DNA of 40,917 bases from Planctomycetota bacterium (GCA_017303505.1 JAFLCP010000062.1:1-40917); one strand, 5' to 3'; shown: positions 8,199 to 16,777, counted from the first letter of the stretch. Numbers and translations: made by a program. Notes: generated from the sequence alone by a model not told the origin.

Positions 8199-10037
8199 AT
8201 GCAAGCCGGAGATTCGCTGAATAAATTGACGCAACGGTTAGGGTTGAGCGGTGCACGAATTCCGCTCATTCTAGTTGGCATTCTGGCGGCCTTTATCCCA
8301 CCGTTGCTGCTGGTTTTGCTCGGCTTTTTCATCGAAGTTGTGGCCGTTGGCAATGGCTTGTCTACCCCTGAAAGTGTCTTGAACCTCGGGCCTTTTTTGA
8401 AAGTCTCTTCGGCTGCCATCGGCACCAAGAGCGGTCTGCAGTTGCTTGTAATTTTGGTCAGCGTTGGTTTGGGGCTTGGAATCGCCTATGCCTTATTGAT
8501 GTTGGCCTATTACCGCATGGTATATCAGTTCGCCATCCAAGCTGCCGTTCAATGTTATGTGCAAGCAGCTACCAAGAATGAAGAACTGGCGGTCAGTCGC
8601 GGTGTCTCTGGACAAAACGCCGAACTGGCTCAATGGTTTGAAAACCATGTCCCCAACATTCGCACCAGTCTCTTCGCTTGGCAAAAGTCTTGGCCGCGAC
8701 TCGCCGTTCAGGCTCTCTTGTTTCTGGCGATAGCTGCCTTGATGAACTTTTGGATTACCGCCACAGCTCTGATTTGCATTGCGCTGTTGGGGCAATTTGT
8801 GGCTTGGTTAAGCCATCGATCGAGGAATGAGGCGCCCGCGACGCTGCAGAAAGTGTGGCAAGCTGAACAGCGATTGGCAGATGTTTGCCGGAGCATCGCC
8901 TTATTGTCAACGGTTCGTTCCAAGTCGGCAGCCCACGATCTATTGAACGAAGAAGTGAAACATTTCCGTGGTGCAGCGTCGATGCTGGCCGCTTCACAAA
9001 CTTGGAAAACGCCTCTTTTGATCTGTTTCTCCGCAGGTTTAATCAGCATTTTTTGCATTGTATTGGGCGTCCAACTTCTGGACCGGCGGGCCAACTTTGA
9101 CCTCGCCTCTGCCATAACATTGGGCTTAGCGATCAGCGGCGTCGCTTTGTCGCTCGTTCGTTTGCAGAAACAACGAAGCTTGCTTCCAGCCGCCAAGAGA
9201 GTGGCGAGTGAAGTTCTCGCATTTTTGGATACCCCAGTTCCAATGCTGAGCACTTCGAATTCGTCGACTAAACATCCACTATCGCTCGCGAATCGAATGT
9301 TGATTGAACATGTTACGCTTGAAGATAGTCAAGGGCGAAGATTGCTGCACGATGTCACCTTAGATCTCAAGCCTAAACAAGTGGTGGCGGTCGTATCGAG
9401 CCGAGCTGTTGAAGCGAAGACATTGGCCGAATTGATGTTGGGTTTCGGACGTCCGGTCAGCGGTCGCATGGTGTTCGACGAACATTTAGTCAGCGAAATT
9501 GATGCGGAAGATTTCCCCAAGAAGTGCATTTGGGTATCAGCAACTGGCCCATTGTTGCAAGGGACGATCGAAGACAATTTGCGGGCAGGACTTGTGCATC
9601 GCGACATGGTGGATCTCACGGATGCCGTGCGAGCCATGAACGCGTACGATGCGGTGCAACAATTTGAGAATGGATTATCCACATTAGTGACCATGGACGA
9701 TGATCGACTCAACCATGACCTGCGTTATCGATTAGGTTTGGCACGAGCGTTGCTCAAATCGCCCGCATTGATTGTTGCTGAAGAACCTGACGTTCCGGTA
9801 TCGTTGCCAATCGAAACCGCCACAACCGAAGCCGCCAAGAAACTTGCCGATACGGGGCCACTGGTCATCGTGTTGCCCAAGCGACTCAACACGTTGCGTT
9901 CTGCGGATCTGGTGGTTCTGGTGCATGATCATACGGTGGTGGACAGTGGCACGCACGCTGAATTGATTCAACGGAGCGAATTATATCGCCATTTGACCTA
10001 TGTGCGTTTCTCACCGCTCCGCGAGGTCGGCGCATAA
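8199..10037 (+). CDS. Full-length ABC exporter-like protein with a degenerate (pseudo) ATPase domain
   Basis: 612 residues in MdlB/MsbA-like order: a membrane domain with about six helices (residues ~20-330) and a nucleotide-binding-domain fold (~365-612). The fold is clear: LLHDVTLDLKPKQVVAVV, LMLGFGRPVSGRMVF, QGTIEDNLRAG, LGLARALLKSPALIV, TLRSADLVVLV and DSGTHAELI all align to exporters. Every catalytic motif is replaced. The P-loop is VSSRAVEAKTL (399-409, no GxxGxGK), the Q-loop glutamine is Ala448, LSGGQ is LNHDL (504-508), the Walker B aspartate is Ala527 (LIVAEE), and the H-loop histidine is Lys561. The frame is intact, so it is probably a maintained pseudo-ATPase, perhaps partnering the upstream permease. 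ATG 8199 is chosen over 8190 because GGGAG at 8185-8189 then sits nine bases away. Confidence 0.85.
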   Translation: MQAGDSLNKLTQRLGLSGARIPLILVGILAAFIPPLLLVLLGFFIEVVAVGNGLSTPESVLNLGPFLKVSSAAIGTKSGLQLLVILVSVGLGLGIAYALLMLAYYRMVYQFAIQAAVQCYVQAATKNEELAVSRGVSGQNAELAQWFENHVPNIRTSLFAWQKSWPRLAVQALLFLAIAALMNFWITATALICIALLGQFVAWLSHRSRNEAPATLQKVWQAEQRLADVCRSIALLSTVRSKSAAHDLLNEEVKHFRGAASMLAASQTWKTPLLICFSAGLISIFCIVLGVQLLDRRANFDLASAITLGLAISGVALSLVRLQKQRSLLPAAKRVASEVLAFLDTPVPMLSTSNSSTKHPLSLANRMLIEHVTLEDSQGRRLLHDVTLDLKPKQVVAVVSSRAVEAKTLAELMLGFGRPVSGRMVFDEHLVSEIDAEDFPKKCIWVSATGPLLQGTIEDNLRAGLVHRDMVDLTDAVRAMNAYDAVQQFENGLSTLVTMDDDRLNHDLRYRLGLARALLKSPALIVAEEPDVPVSLPIETATTEAAKKLADTGPLVIVLPKRLNTLRSADLVVLVHDHTVVDSGTHAELIQRSELYRHLTYVRFSPLREVGA

Positions 10038-10056
10038 TCGAGTGGCCCTGGCGCTC

Positions 10057-11349
10057 TCGTTTAACCCGTACGCCGTAGGCTAGGCCGCGCAAGACTCGTC
10101 TTCTTATCCATGCACACACTACACAAATCTCGACAACGTGATGACGGATATTGAGTCGTGGGCGATGTTGGCGTCGATCTGTATGGCGAGTCAACTCCGG
10201 CCTAGCCTTCGGCGTACGGGTTAAACGATTCCGCCGAAGGCTAGGCTGTGCAAGACTCGTCCTACTTGTGGATGCCAAAGTAAGTTTGCCCCAACCCCTA
10301 TCGCTCAAGGTCAAGTTCTGGGTAGCGCCTGCATCGATAGCGACACGAGTCAACTCCGGCCTAGCCTTCGGCGTACGGGTTAAACGATTCCGCCGAAGGC
10401 TAGGCTGTGCAAGACTCGTCTTCTTATCCATGCACACACTACACAACACTCAACATCGCGCTGGCCGAGGGTGAGTCGTCGGCGATGTTGGCGTCGATCT
10501 GTATGGCGAGTCAACTACGGCCTAGCCTTCGGCAAACTCGTTTAACCCGTATGCCGAAGGCTAGGCCGCGCAAGACTCGTCCTACTCGTAGATTCCAAAG
10601 TAAGTTTGAACCAATCGCTATCGCTCGAGGTCAAGTCCTGGGTAGCGCCTGCATCGATAGCGACACGAGTCAACTCCGGCCTAGCCTTCGGCGTACGGGT
10701 TAAACGATTCCGCCGAAGGCTAGGCTGTGCAAGACTCGTCCTACTCGTAGATTCCAAAGTAAGTTTGACCCAATCGCGATCGCTCGAGGTCAAGTTCTGG
10801 GTATCGCCTGCATCGATAGTGACACGAGTCAACTCCGGACCTAGCCTGCGGCGTACGGGTTAAACGATTCCGCCGAAGGCTAGGCCGCGCAAGACTCGTC
10901 CTACTCGTAGATTCCAAAGTAAGTTTGAACCAATCGCTATCGCTAGAGGTCAAGTCCTGGGTAGCGCCTGCATCGATAGCGACACGAGTCAACTACGGCC
11001 TAGCCTGCGGCGTACGGGTTAAACGATTCCGCCGAAGGCTAGGCTGTGCAAGACTCGTCTTCTTATCCATGCACACACTACACAACACTCAACATCGCGC
11101 TGGCCGAGGTGGAGTCGTCGGTGATGTTGACATCGATGAGAACAGAGAGTCAACTCCGGCCTAGCCTGCGGCGTACGGGTTAAACGACTCCGCCGAAGGC
11201 TAGGCTGTGCAAGACTCGTCTTCTTATCCATGCACACACTACACAAACCTCGACAACGTGATGACGGATATTGAGTCGTCGGCGATGTGGGCGTCGATCT
11301 GTATGGCGAGTCAACTCCGGACCTAGCCTGCGGCGTACGGGTTAAACGA
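10057..11349. repeat. Array of eight ~160-bp palindromic elements (types A and B)
   Basis: Eight units end to end: 10057-10226 (A), 10227-10385 (B), 10386-10538 (A), 10540-10705 (B), 10706-10865 (B), 10866-11024 (B), 11025-11185 (A), 11186-11349 (A). Each opens with CCGAAGGCTAGGC or GTTTAACCCGTA...GGCTAGGC, then TGCAAGACTCGT, and closes with CGAGTCAACT, CGGCCTAGCC and GTACGGGTTAAACGA. Unit ends are therefore inverted repeats. Type A interiors contain TTATCCATGCACACACTACACAA; type B contain TTCCAAAGTAAGTTTG and TGGGTAGCGCCTGCATCGAT. Type B matches the element at 5841-6011 in reverse orientation. The array fills the space between two convergent genes. Short open frames inside it translate the palindromes and are not genes. 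Confidence 0.95.
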
Positions 11350-11352
11350 TTA

Positions 11353-12567
11353 CTAGTAAGCAGCTTCCAAGATCGCCAATAGATCGGCTTCTGTCGGAGA
11401 ACGTGGATTGAGATCCATCAAACGCTTGATTTGAAACGACTTATTCGCCATCGAACTCAATGTCGACCGCTCGACACCCAGTTGCCGAAGCGTTGGGCGA
11501 ATACCGATTTCACCCTGAAGGCGCACTACTCCGTCGATCGCCTGCTCCGCTTGTTGTTGGGCTGACGCTTGCGGCTGTGAATAACCTAAGGCGAGCCCAA
11601 TTTCGGCGAATTCAGCCACGCGTGTCGACAAGTTGTAACGCATCACATGCGGCAACAACAATCCATTCCCTTCACCATGGCTGCAATGAACGGCTGCTCC
11701 CAGCGGATACTCCAGAGCATGGACTAACGCAACACCACAGTTGGAAAACGACATCCCCGCATAACTAGCAGCCAAAGCCATATGGTCGCGAGCTTCCTGG
11801 TTAAGAGGCTCATGAACAGCTCGAACCAAATTCTGTCCAATCAGCCGTATCGCTTCCAAACCCAACAATTTTCCAAGTGGATGCGCGCCTTCATACGCCC
11901 GAGCTTGTGGATCCGCGAGATGCATGTCCGACCATCGGCGGGCCGTGTAGCCTTCAATCGCGTGTACCAACGCATCGATGCCACTGTGAGCCGTAACATG
12001 TGGCGGACAACTATCGGTTAAGGCTGGATCAACAATCGCCACAGCAGGCCGCAAATGAGGACTGAGCGTGGAAACTTTGATATGGGCTTCAGGGTCGGTC
12101 AGCACGGCAGAGTGAGATACTTCGCTGCCAGTACCCGCCGTTGTTGGAATGGCGATTAATGGAAGCACTGGCCCTGGAGCTTTGTCAAAACCAAAGTAAT
12201 CGGCTAAATTTCCGCCGTGTGTCAGCAACAAGGCGGTAGCTTTGGCAACGTCTATGTTGCTCCCTCCACCAAGCCCCACGATGGCATCAGGTTTGACGTG
12301 AGTCCCCATCGCCACTGCCTCAGCCAGAACGTTCAACGAAGGTTCAGCTTGCCCGCCATCGAAGACATGGACTGAAGTAATGTTCTGCGGTACGACATGA
12401 AGAACGCGTTCCAATAAACCCGCTTGGATCAGATTCTTGTCGGTGATAACTAGCAGACGTTTCAGTTGTTGCTTGGTGCACACAGTTTCAAGATGTTGCA
12501 CACAGCCTCGACCAAAAACAAATTCTTTCGCGATCGAGAACTTCCAATAGTTGGGGCGGACTTGCAT
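11353..12567 (-). CDS. Iron-containing (group III) alcohol dehydrogenase
   Basis: 404 residues of the FucO/YqhD/AdhE-type Fe-ADH family: NAD(P)-dependent oxidation of an alcohol or reduction of an aldehyde in the cytosol. Dinucleotide-binding GLGGGSNID lies at about 98-106 and IPTTAGTGSEVS at 140-151. The four metal ligands are in family spacing: Asp198 and His202 (GIDALVHAIEGY), His283 (VHALEYPLG) and His297 (CSHGEGN). The frame extends upstream to a TTG at 12627, but ATG 12567 starts the recognisable domain (MQVRPNYWKF). No good ribosome binding site is visible. The stop codon lies only three bases beyond the repeat array. Substrate cannot be predicted; no metabolosome genes are nearby. Confidence 0.92.
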   Translation of the reverse strand: MQVRPNYWKFSIAKEFVFGRGCVQHLETVCTKQQLKRLLVITDKNLIQAGLLERVLHVVPQNITSVHVFDGGQAEPSLNVLAEAVAMGTHVKPDAIVGLGGGSNIDVAKATALLLTHGGNLADYFGFDKAPGPVLPLIAIPTTAGTGSEVSHSAVLTDPEAHIKVSTLSPHLRPAVAIVDPALTDSCPPHVTAHSGIDALVHAIEGYTARRWSDMHLADPQARAYEGAHPLGKLLGLEAIRLIGQNLVRAVHEPLNQEARDHMALAASYAGMSFSNCGVALVHALEYPLGAAVHCSHGEGNGLLLPHVMRYNLSTRVAEFAEIGLALGYSQPQASAQQQAEQAIDGVVRLQGEIGIRPTLRQLGVERSTLSSMANKSFQIKRLMDLNPRSPTEADLLAILEAAY

Positions 12568-12639
12568 GAGGCAAATGACTTTTGAATGGAATGAGTGGAG
12601 TCTGCGCGTCCGTGCAAAAACGTCCAACGTGAGATAGGC

Positions 12640-12891
12640 TTAGATCTTTTCTTTGATCAAATTGGCAACCATTTCGGGCTTATCTTCCTTTTCGAGATGC
12701 TCTACTTGCTTCTCGGTCAGGCCGATTGAAATCAAATGAGGGCGAAGTTGTTCCCAAATTTTCTTCCGTTTTTTACCTTCGGCAAGATAGAGTTCCGTGA
12801 CCAGTTCTTGCACACGTTGAATGGCAATCCCTTCACGGTTGCGGTAATAGTTCTTGATAACACCTTGTTGGTAGCGTGAGAATTTTTCCAT
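12640..12891 (-). CDS. Small conserved helical protein of unknown function
   Basis: 83 residues from ATG 12891 (MEKFSRYQQGVIKNYYRNRE), rich in charged helix: AIQRVQELVTELYLAEGKKRKKIWEQL, then GLTEKQVEHLEKEDKPEMVANLIKEK. The frame is open to 13026, but I place the start at 12891 because the upstream residues have a different, irregular composition; ATGs at 12930, 12957 and 13026 remain possible and none has a good ribosome binding site. I recall planctomycete proteins with this YQQGVIKNYYRNR start but know of no function. It lies 73 bases upstream of the alcohol dehydrogenase on the same strand. Likely soluble and cytosolic. Confidence 0.7.
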   Translation of the reverse strand: MEKFSRYQQGVIKNYYRNREGIAIQRVQELVTELYLAEGKKRKKIWEQLRPHLISIGLTEKQVEHLEKEDKPEMVANLIKEKI

Positions 12892-13132
12892 GGCTTTGGC
12901 TCTAGCAAAACTGAAAACAACTCGGCACATCAGACGACGGTAAAGTGCGTCAGGCATTCTAAATGTTCGGCCTGAGAAAGCGGCTAGCTTTGAAGTAAAT
13001 CCGTTTCCCACCCTGAAATGCTCCATCCGTGGTGGGCTTGTACGCCAAACTCACCAGACTGCATTTTTGTATACACCATTCTTGTGAGGTGTACAACGCC
13101 CCGCATTAATCCTCGCCCATCACCCAAACAAA

Positions 13133-13166
13133 AAACGCCCAGAATCTTGGGTGATTCTGGGCGTTT
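13133..13166 (-). terminator. Rho-independent terminator after the MFS transporter
   Basis: Perfect 14-bp stem (13133-13146 with 13153-13166, core ACGCCCAGAATC/GATTCTGGGCGT), 6-base loop. On the minus strand it is followed by a T run (complement of the A tract at 13126-13137). It lies 38 bases past the transporter stop codon. Confidence 0.9.
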
Positions 13167-13203
13167 AAGTGAAGCGATCTAAAGCTTGTTATCTGAGCTG
13201 GAT

Positions 13204-14784
13204 CTAGTGTCCTGAGCTGGCAGGCTGACCATCAATAGCGACTGGTTTGTAACCGCCTCGAGACTTGAAGTAGCCGATGAGAACCAGGTAACTGACCAAC
13301 ATGACGATTGGGAAGATGGTTACATTTGCCAATGCACCTTGTTTTGCCGTCTTTACGATTTCATCGATTTCCGTGGCGTTGGGTTGATCCTTAACCTTGG
13401 CTTCATCGATTGCGGTGTACGCGCCCAAGAAGAACTTGTCGTCCTTCTTGACCTTTTCGTAGGTGTTTGGAAGTTTGGCATCTACAACAACCTTGGCATT
13501 AGCTTCTTGCATGTAACCGATGAGTGGACCGCCGATGATACCTACGGTCAACATGCCGATGCCCGCAATTGCGTTGAGGGTCAAGGCGCCACCCTTTGGA
13601 AATTGCTCAGCCACCACACCGAGCATCGTTGGCCAGAAGTAAGTCTTAGCCACACCATACAAAGTTGCAGCTGCAAAGATCGCAAAGAACGACTGGGTGA
13701 ATGACAAGCAATACAGACCAACAACTGCCAAAGCGGCACAGGTTGCCAACAGACCGAGCGGAGTGAGAGCTTTAACGACAGGTCCAGCGAAGAATCGCAA
13801 GACCATCATGATGGCTGAGGTGTAGATGAGAACCCAAAGTGGGCTTCGTCCTGCAGCTTTCATCGGTTCTTCCATAATGCCCGTAATGGCACCGTCTGTA
13901 CCGAGTTCCGTAGTCGCCAAAGGCATCATAATGAGACAGAGGAAAATCATCATCGGACGGCCAAGCGACTTGCAATAAATGCCATAGCCGATAACCGCAA
14001 CTGCGATAACGGCCCATACAACCGCATCAGGCAGCTTGAAGATGTCGCCCAATTGTTTGAAGATCAAATAGGATGCGATAGCAGCACCAATCACGCCGAA
14101 CTCTCCCAACATTTCTCGATAGCTGGCCCCTGCCGAAACGCGTTCGCTCACTGGGAATTGGGCTCCCATCAAGATGACCACATAAACGACTGCTGGAATT
14201 GCGATGATGTAGATCAACAAACGCCAGTCGTCGGTCGCAGCGGAACCAAGCCCCAGGGTGATCAAGCCACCCAAGACCAATCCACCTGGCCATCCTGCGT
14301 GAAGTATGTTCAACCATTTGGTTTTTTCGTTGCTGAACATGGTGGCAACCACAGGGTTAATGAAGGCTTCTACCGTTCCATTACCCAAGCCCAAAATGAT
14401 CGATCCAAATGTCAAAAGTTGTAAACCACGAGCCTGAGCTGCTGCCAACGCTTCGCCTTCAAGTCCAGGAACCTTTACTGCGTTGTAAGCCAGAAGGGCA
14501 AGCGCTGCGTATGCCGCATAACAGACAAAGCTGAAGATCATCGCCACGCGATAACCGATCTTATCAATCACCAAACTGAAGAGAATGATGCTGATTGCAA
14601 ACGGCCAAATACCGTGTCCAAACAATGTCTGACCTTGGACCTTATCGAGTCCAAAGTCAGCCGGCCACATCTCGGGCGTGTTGATCATGAACGCGCGTGA
14701 AATAAAGGCAAAGGCAGTGGTGATCAGGGCGATAAAGCACCCGATGAACACCATTTGGGATGGGGGTTTAGGAGTTGTGCTCAT
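13204..14784 (-). CDS. MFS transporter, FHS/sugar-type
   Basis: 526 residues with about twelve hydrophobic helices. The segment GLGNGTVEAFINPVVATMF followed by KTKWLNILHAGWPGGLVLGG is the pattern seen in fucose/glucose:H+ symporters of the FHS family (GxGxxExxxNP...NxLHaxxxxG). A proton-coupled sugar uptake role in the inner membrane is therefore likely, with substrate open. Compared with a typical 410-440-residue family member it has an extra hydrophilic loop of about 60 residues near the last helices (EANAKVVVDAKLPNTYEKV...EIDEIVKTAKQG), probably periplasmic or cytoplasmic depending on topology. Single gene with its own terminator. The start ATG 14784 opens with MSTTPKPPSQMVFIGC. Confidence 0.88.
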   Translation of the reverse strand: MSTTPKPPSQMVFIGCFIALITTAFAFISRAFMINTPEMWPADFGLDKVQGQTLFGHGIWPFAISIILFSLVIDKIGYRVAMIFSFVCYAAYAALALLAYNAVKVPGLEGEALAAAQARGLQLLTFGSIILGLGNGTVEAFINPVVATMFSNEKTKWLNILHAGWPGGLVLGGLITLGLGSAATDDWRLLIYIIAIPAVVYVVILMGAQFPVSERVSAGASYREMLGEFGVIGAAIASYLIFKQLGDIFKLPDAVVWAVIAVAVIGYGIYCKSLGRPMMIFLCLIMMPLATTELGTDGAITGIMEEPMKAAGRSPLWVLIYTSAIMMVLRFFAGPVVKALTPLGLLATCAALAVVGLYCLSFTQSFFAIFAAATLYGVAKTYFWPTMLGVVAEQFPKGGALTLNAIAGIGMLTVGIIGGPLIGYMQEANAKVVVDAKLPNTYEKVKKDDKFFLGAYTAIDEAKVKDQPNATEIDEIVKTAKQGALANVTIFPIVMLVSYLVLIGYFKSRGGYKPVAIDGQPASSGH

Positions 14785-15199
14785 GGTTATCTACAAACTT
14801 CCGGTGCGAGGAGGGAATAAAGGCACATGGCGAACCAATCGGGCAAGTCCCGACCCTAGGCAGGCGAGAGAATTGTGTCAAAAAGGAACACGCCCCTGGC
14901 CCTAGGAAGTAGGTAAGTTAACCTTGTAAACCACTTTGTTCAACGTTCCTGCCGAATAAAGGCAACTATTTTGCCCCCGGCGGACCTTTAGGGCAAACTG
15001 CGAACCGGTTTTTACGTCCATTCACATTGCGAAAGATGAGCTTTCTAGGGAAAATTTACCTCGCCGGATGGGGGCTGGCCAATTATATTAGGGTTGGACC
15101 ACCCCAGTTTTATCCACGGGCTCGCTAAGCATCGTCGGCCTGCAGAAGGGTGGTCGGTATCCCGTTTCCTATGCAGTTTTCTCGTTGGTCTAATCAATT
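14785..15199. other. Divergent intergenic region, 415 bases, no gene
   Basis: Separates the minus-strand transporter from the plus-strand beta-propeller gene and must hold both promoters. Visible structure: an inverted repeat with CCTAGGCAGGCG at 14855-14866 and its imperfect partner ending CCTAGG at 14906, in the transporter leader; and a 7-bp hairpin TTTGCCC/GGGCAAA (14970-14976, 14991-14997). A TATATT at 15084-15089 could be a -10 box for the propeller gene, but no matching -35 is seen. Confidence 0.5.
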
Positions 15200-16684
15200 A
15201 TGACTCGAAATACGCTCGGTTGGATCTGGACGTTGATCGCCCTTTTCTCTTCGGCCACTGCTTATGGTCAATTGACCACCGCAGAAGCAGGGCGACTTGG
15301 ACTTGAGCCACGCTGGTCAGCCGCATTGCACACCAGTCTCAAAGAACCATCCAAGACTTCGGTCATGATTTGGCAATCCTCAGCGCCCGCCAAAACATCC
15401 ATTGAACTGGCCGCAGAAGGAAAGCAAATTGTTCTCGATACCAACACCCTTGGAGCCGATGGCAAACCGATCGGAATCGACGGTGCCAAGGCTCAAGCTG
15501 AAACACTTGCAAAAAGGATGCGATTTGCGGGTCTCAAACCTGTGATCACCGAACGAACTAGTCCCAACATTTTCTTGTTAGTGACTGCTTCAGATGGTTC
15601 GGTAGAGATGTTGGATGCAGAGACGGGCAAGTCGTTGTGGATGACTCAGGTAGGCAAGACGAGCCAGCCGACTTTTCCTGCCATGATGAATGATAAACAT
15701 GTCATCGTGACGAACGGCTCGACGATTTATGCCTTGGAAACAGAAACGGGCAAGTCGTTGTTTTCCTTCCGTTGTGAAGATGCCCCCGGTTCTGCAGCAG
15801 GCGAATTGAATGGCCGAATTTTCATTCCATCTATTACGGGTAAATTCATCGGTTATCTAACCGATGATCGCACTCGGGAACCAAGCCGGTTTGTGTATGG
15901 CGGTCGCTCTATTGTCCGTTCCGGTGTCAACCGAGATCTCAATGTGGTTGCCGTTCCCGTGGAACCGCGATTCGTATTTTTCTTCACGATTGATCCAACG
16001 GAAAAAGCCAATTCAAAGCCGATCCCACCTGTGGCCACGGCCCGTCTGGAAGCCCAATCACCCATTTTCGCCACTCCAGTCCCCTACGAAGATAGCTTCA
16101 TTGTTTGTTCTCGCAGCGGCGAAATCTTCCGCATCAACCCAGTGGCTGGTGGCGATATCAAATGGGTTACAAGCACTGGTTCGGTGTTGTATTCCGCACC
16201 GTTAGTCGCTCAGAATGGGGTCTTTGTCGTTTCGGATCCAGGTGAATTATTGGCGTATGATGCCACTAACGGATCAGTGTTAGCGGGCTGGGATACCAGC
16301 ATCAAAGGGATCAAGCAAGTTCTATCGATCACCAAAGATCGTGTTTTTGTTCGCAACAAATCGGGACAACTCGCCGCTTACGATTTTGCAACCGGTGGGC
16401 TTGTAGGAACCGTTGGTTCGGGCCTTGTACACGGCTTGGCCAATCCTGTCTCCGATCGCATTTATGTGATTGCCGCTAACGGCACCATTCAATGTTTGGC
16501 TCAGAAGGGGGCAACATCGCCACTGATTCATCAAAACGTGCAAGCTCCAGCCGAGAAAGAACCGAAGGAAAAGCCCAAGCCGGAGATTAAGCGTGATGGT
16601 GACGCAGGCGCGGACAATCCTTTTGGCGATGGCGATGCGGGAATGGAAGCACCAGCCGGTGATGATCCATTCGGAAATGGCTAG
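15200..16684 (+). CDS. Exported PQQ-like beta-propeller protein
   Basis: 494 residues. A signal peptide (MTRNTLGWIWTLIALFSS) ends at about AYG-QLT, so export is expected. Residues about 115-450 hold repeated blade signatures of the PQQ/BamB type: VEMLDAETGKSLW, IYALETETGKSLFSF, IFRINPVAGGDIKWV, LLAYDATNGSVLAGW, LAAYDFATGGLVGTV. No cofactor-binding enzyme motif is evident, so scaffold or binding function is more likely than quinoprotein dehydrogenase activity. The last 60 residues are Lys/Pro/Glu rich and end in an acidic Gly-Asp tail with repeated NPFG/DPFG. Transcribed alone; a hairpin follows the stop. Specific role unknown. Confidence 0.83.
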   Translation: MTRNTLGWIWTLIALFSSATAYGQLTTAEAGRLGLEPRWSAALHTSLKEPSKTSVMIWQSSAPAKTSIELAAEGKQIVLDTNTLGADGKPIGIDGAKAQAETLAKRMRFAGLKPVITERTSPNIFLLVTASDGSVEMLDAETGKSLWMTQVGKTSQPTFPAMMNDKHVIVTNGSTIYALETETGKSLFSFRCEDAPGSAAGELNGRIFIPSITGKFIGYLTDDRTREPSRFVYGGRSIVRSGVNRDLNVVAVPVEPRFVFFFTIDPTEKANSKPIPPVATARLEAQSPIFATPVPYEDSFIVCSRSGEIFRINPVAGGDIKWVTSTGSVLYSAPLVAQNGVFVVSDPGELLAYDATNGSVLAGWDTSIKGIKQVLSITKDRVFVRNKSGQLAAYDFATGGLVGTVGSGLVHGLANPVSDRIYVIAANGTIQCLAQKGATSPLIHQNVQAPAEKEPKEKPKPEIKRDGDAGADNPFGDGDAGMEAPAGDDPFGNG

Positions 16685-16731
16685 TTCAAATCCGCGCCGA
16701 TTTTCCTGAAAATTCGAAACAAAGAACCTAA

Positions 16732-16777
16732 ATTGCCACGCGAGAACTTACCCGTTCGCGTGGCAATCTTCGTTTTG
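16732..16777 (+). terminator. Hairpin terminator after the beta-propeller gene
   Basis: Perfect 12-bp stem ATTGCCACGCGA/TCGCGTGGCAAT (16732-16743, 16756-16767), 12-base loop, then CTTCGTTTTG. The T run is short, so termination may be imperfect. Confidence 0.65.

Noticed and set aside
9886-11246. Multiple overlapping frames (75-187 codons) within and next to the repeat array
   Set aside because: They translate the palindromic repeat and give the same peptides from several units; no start signals.
10057-11349. Possible CRISPR array
   Set aside because: Units are ~160 bp with inverted ends, the two interiors recur nearly unchanged, and there are no cas genes; CRISPR spacers would be unique and 25-45 bp.
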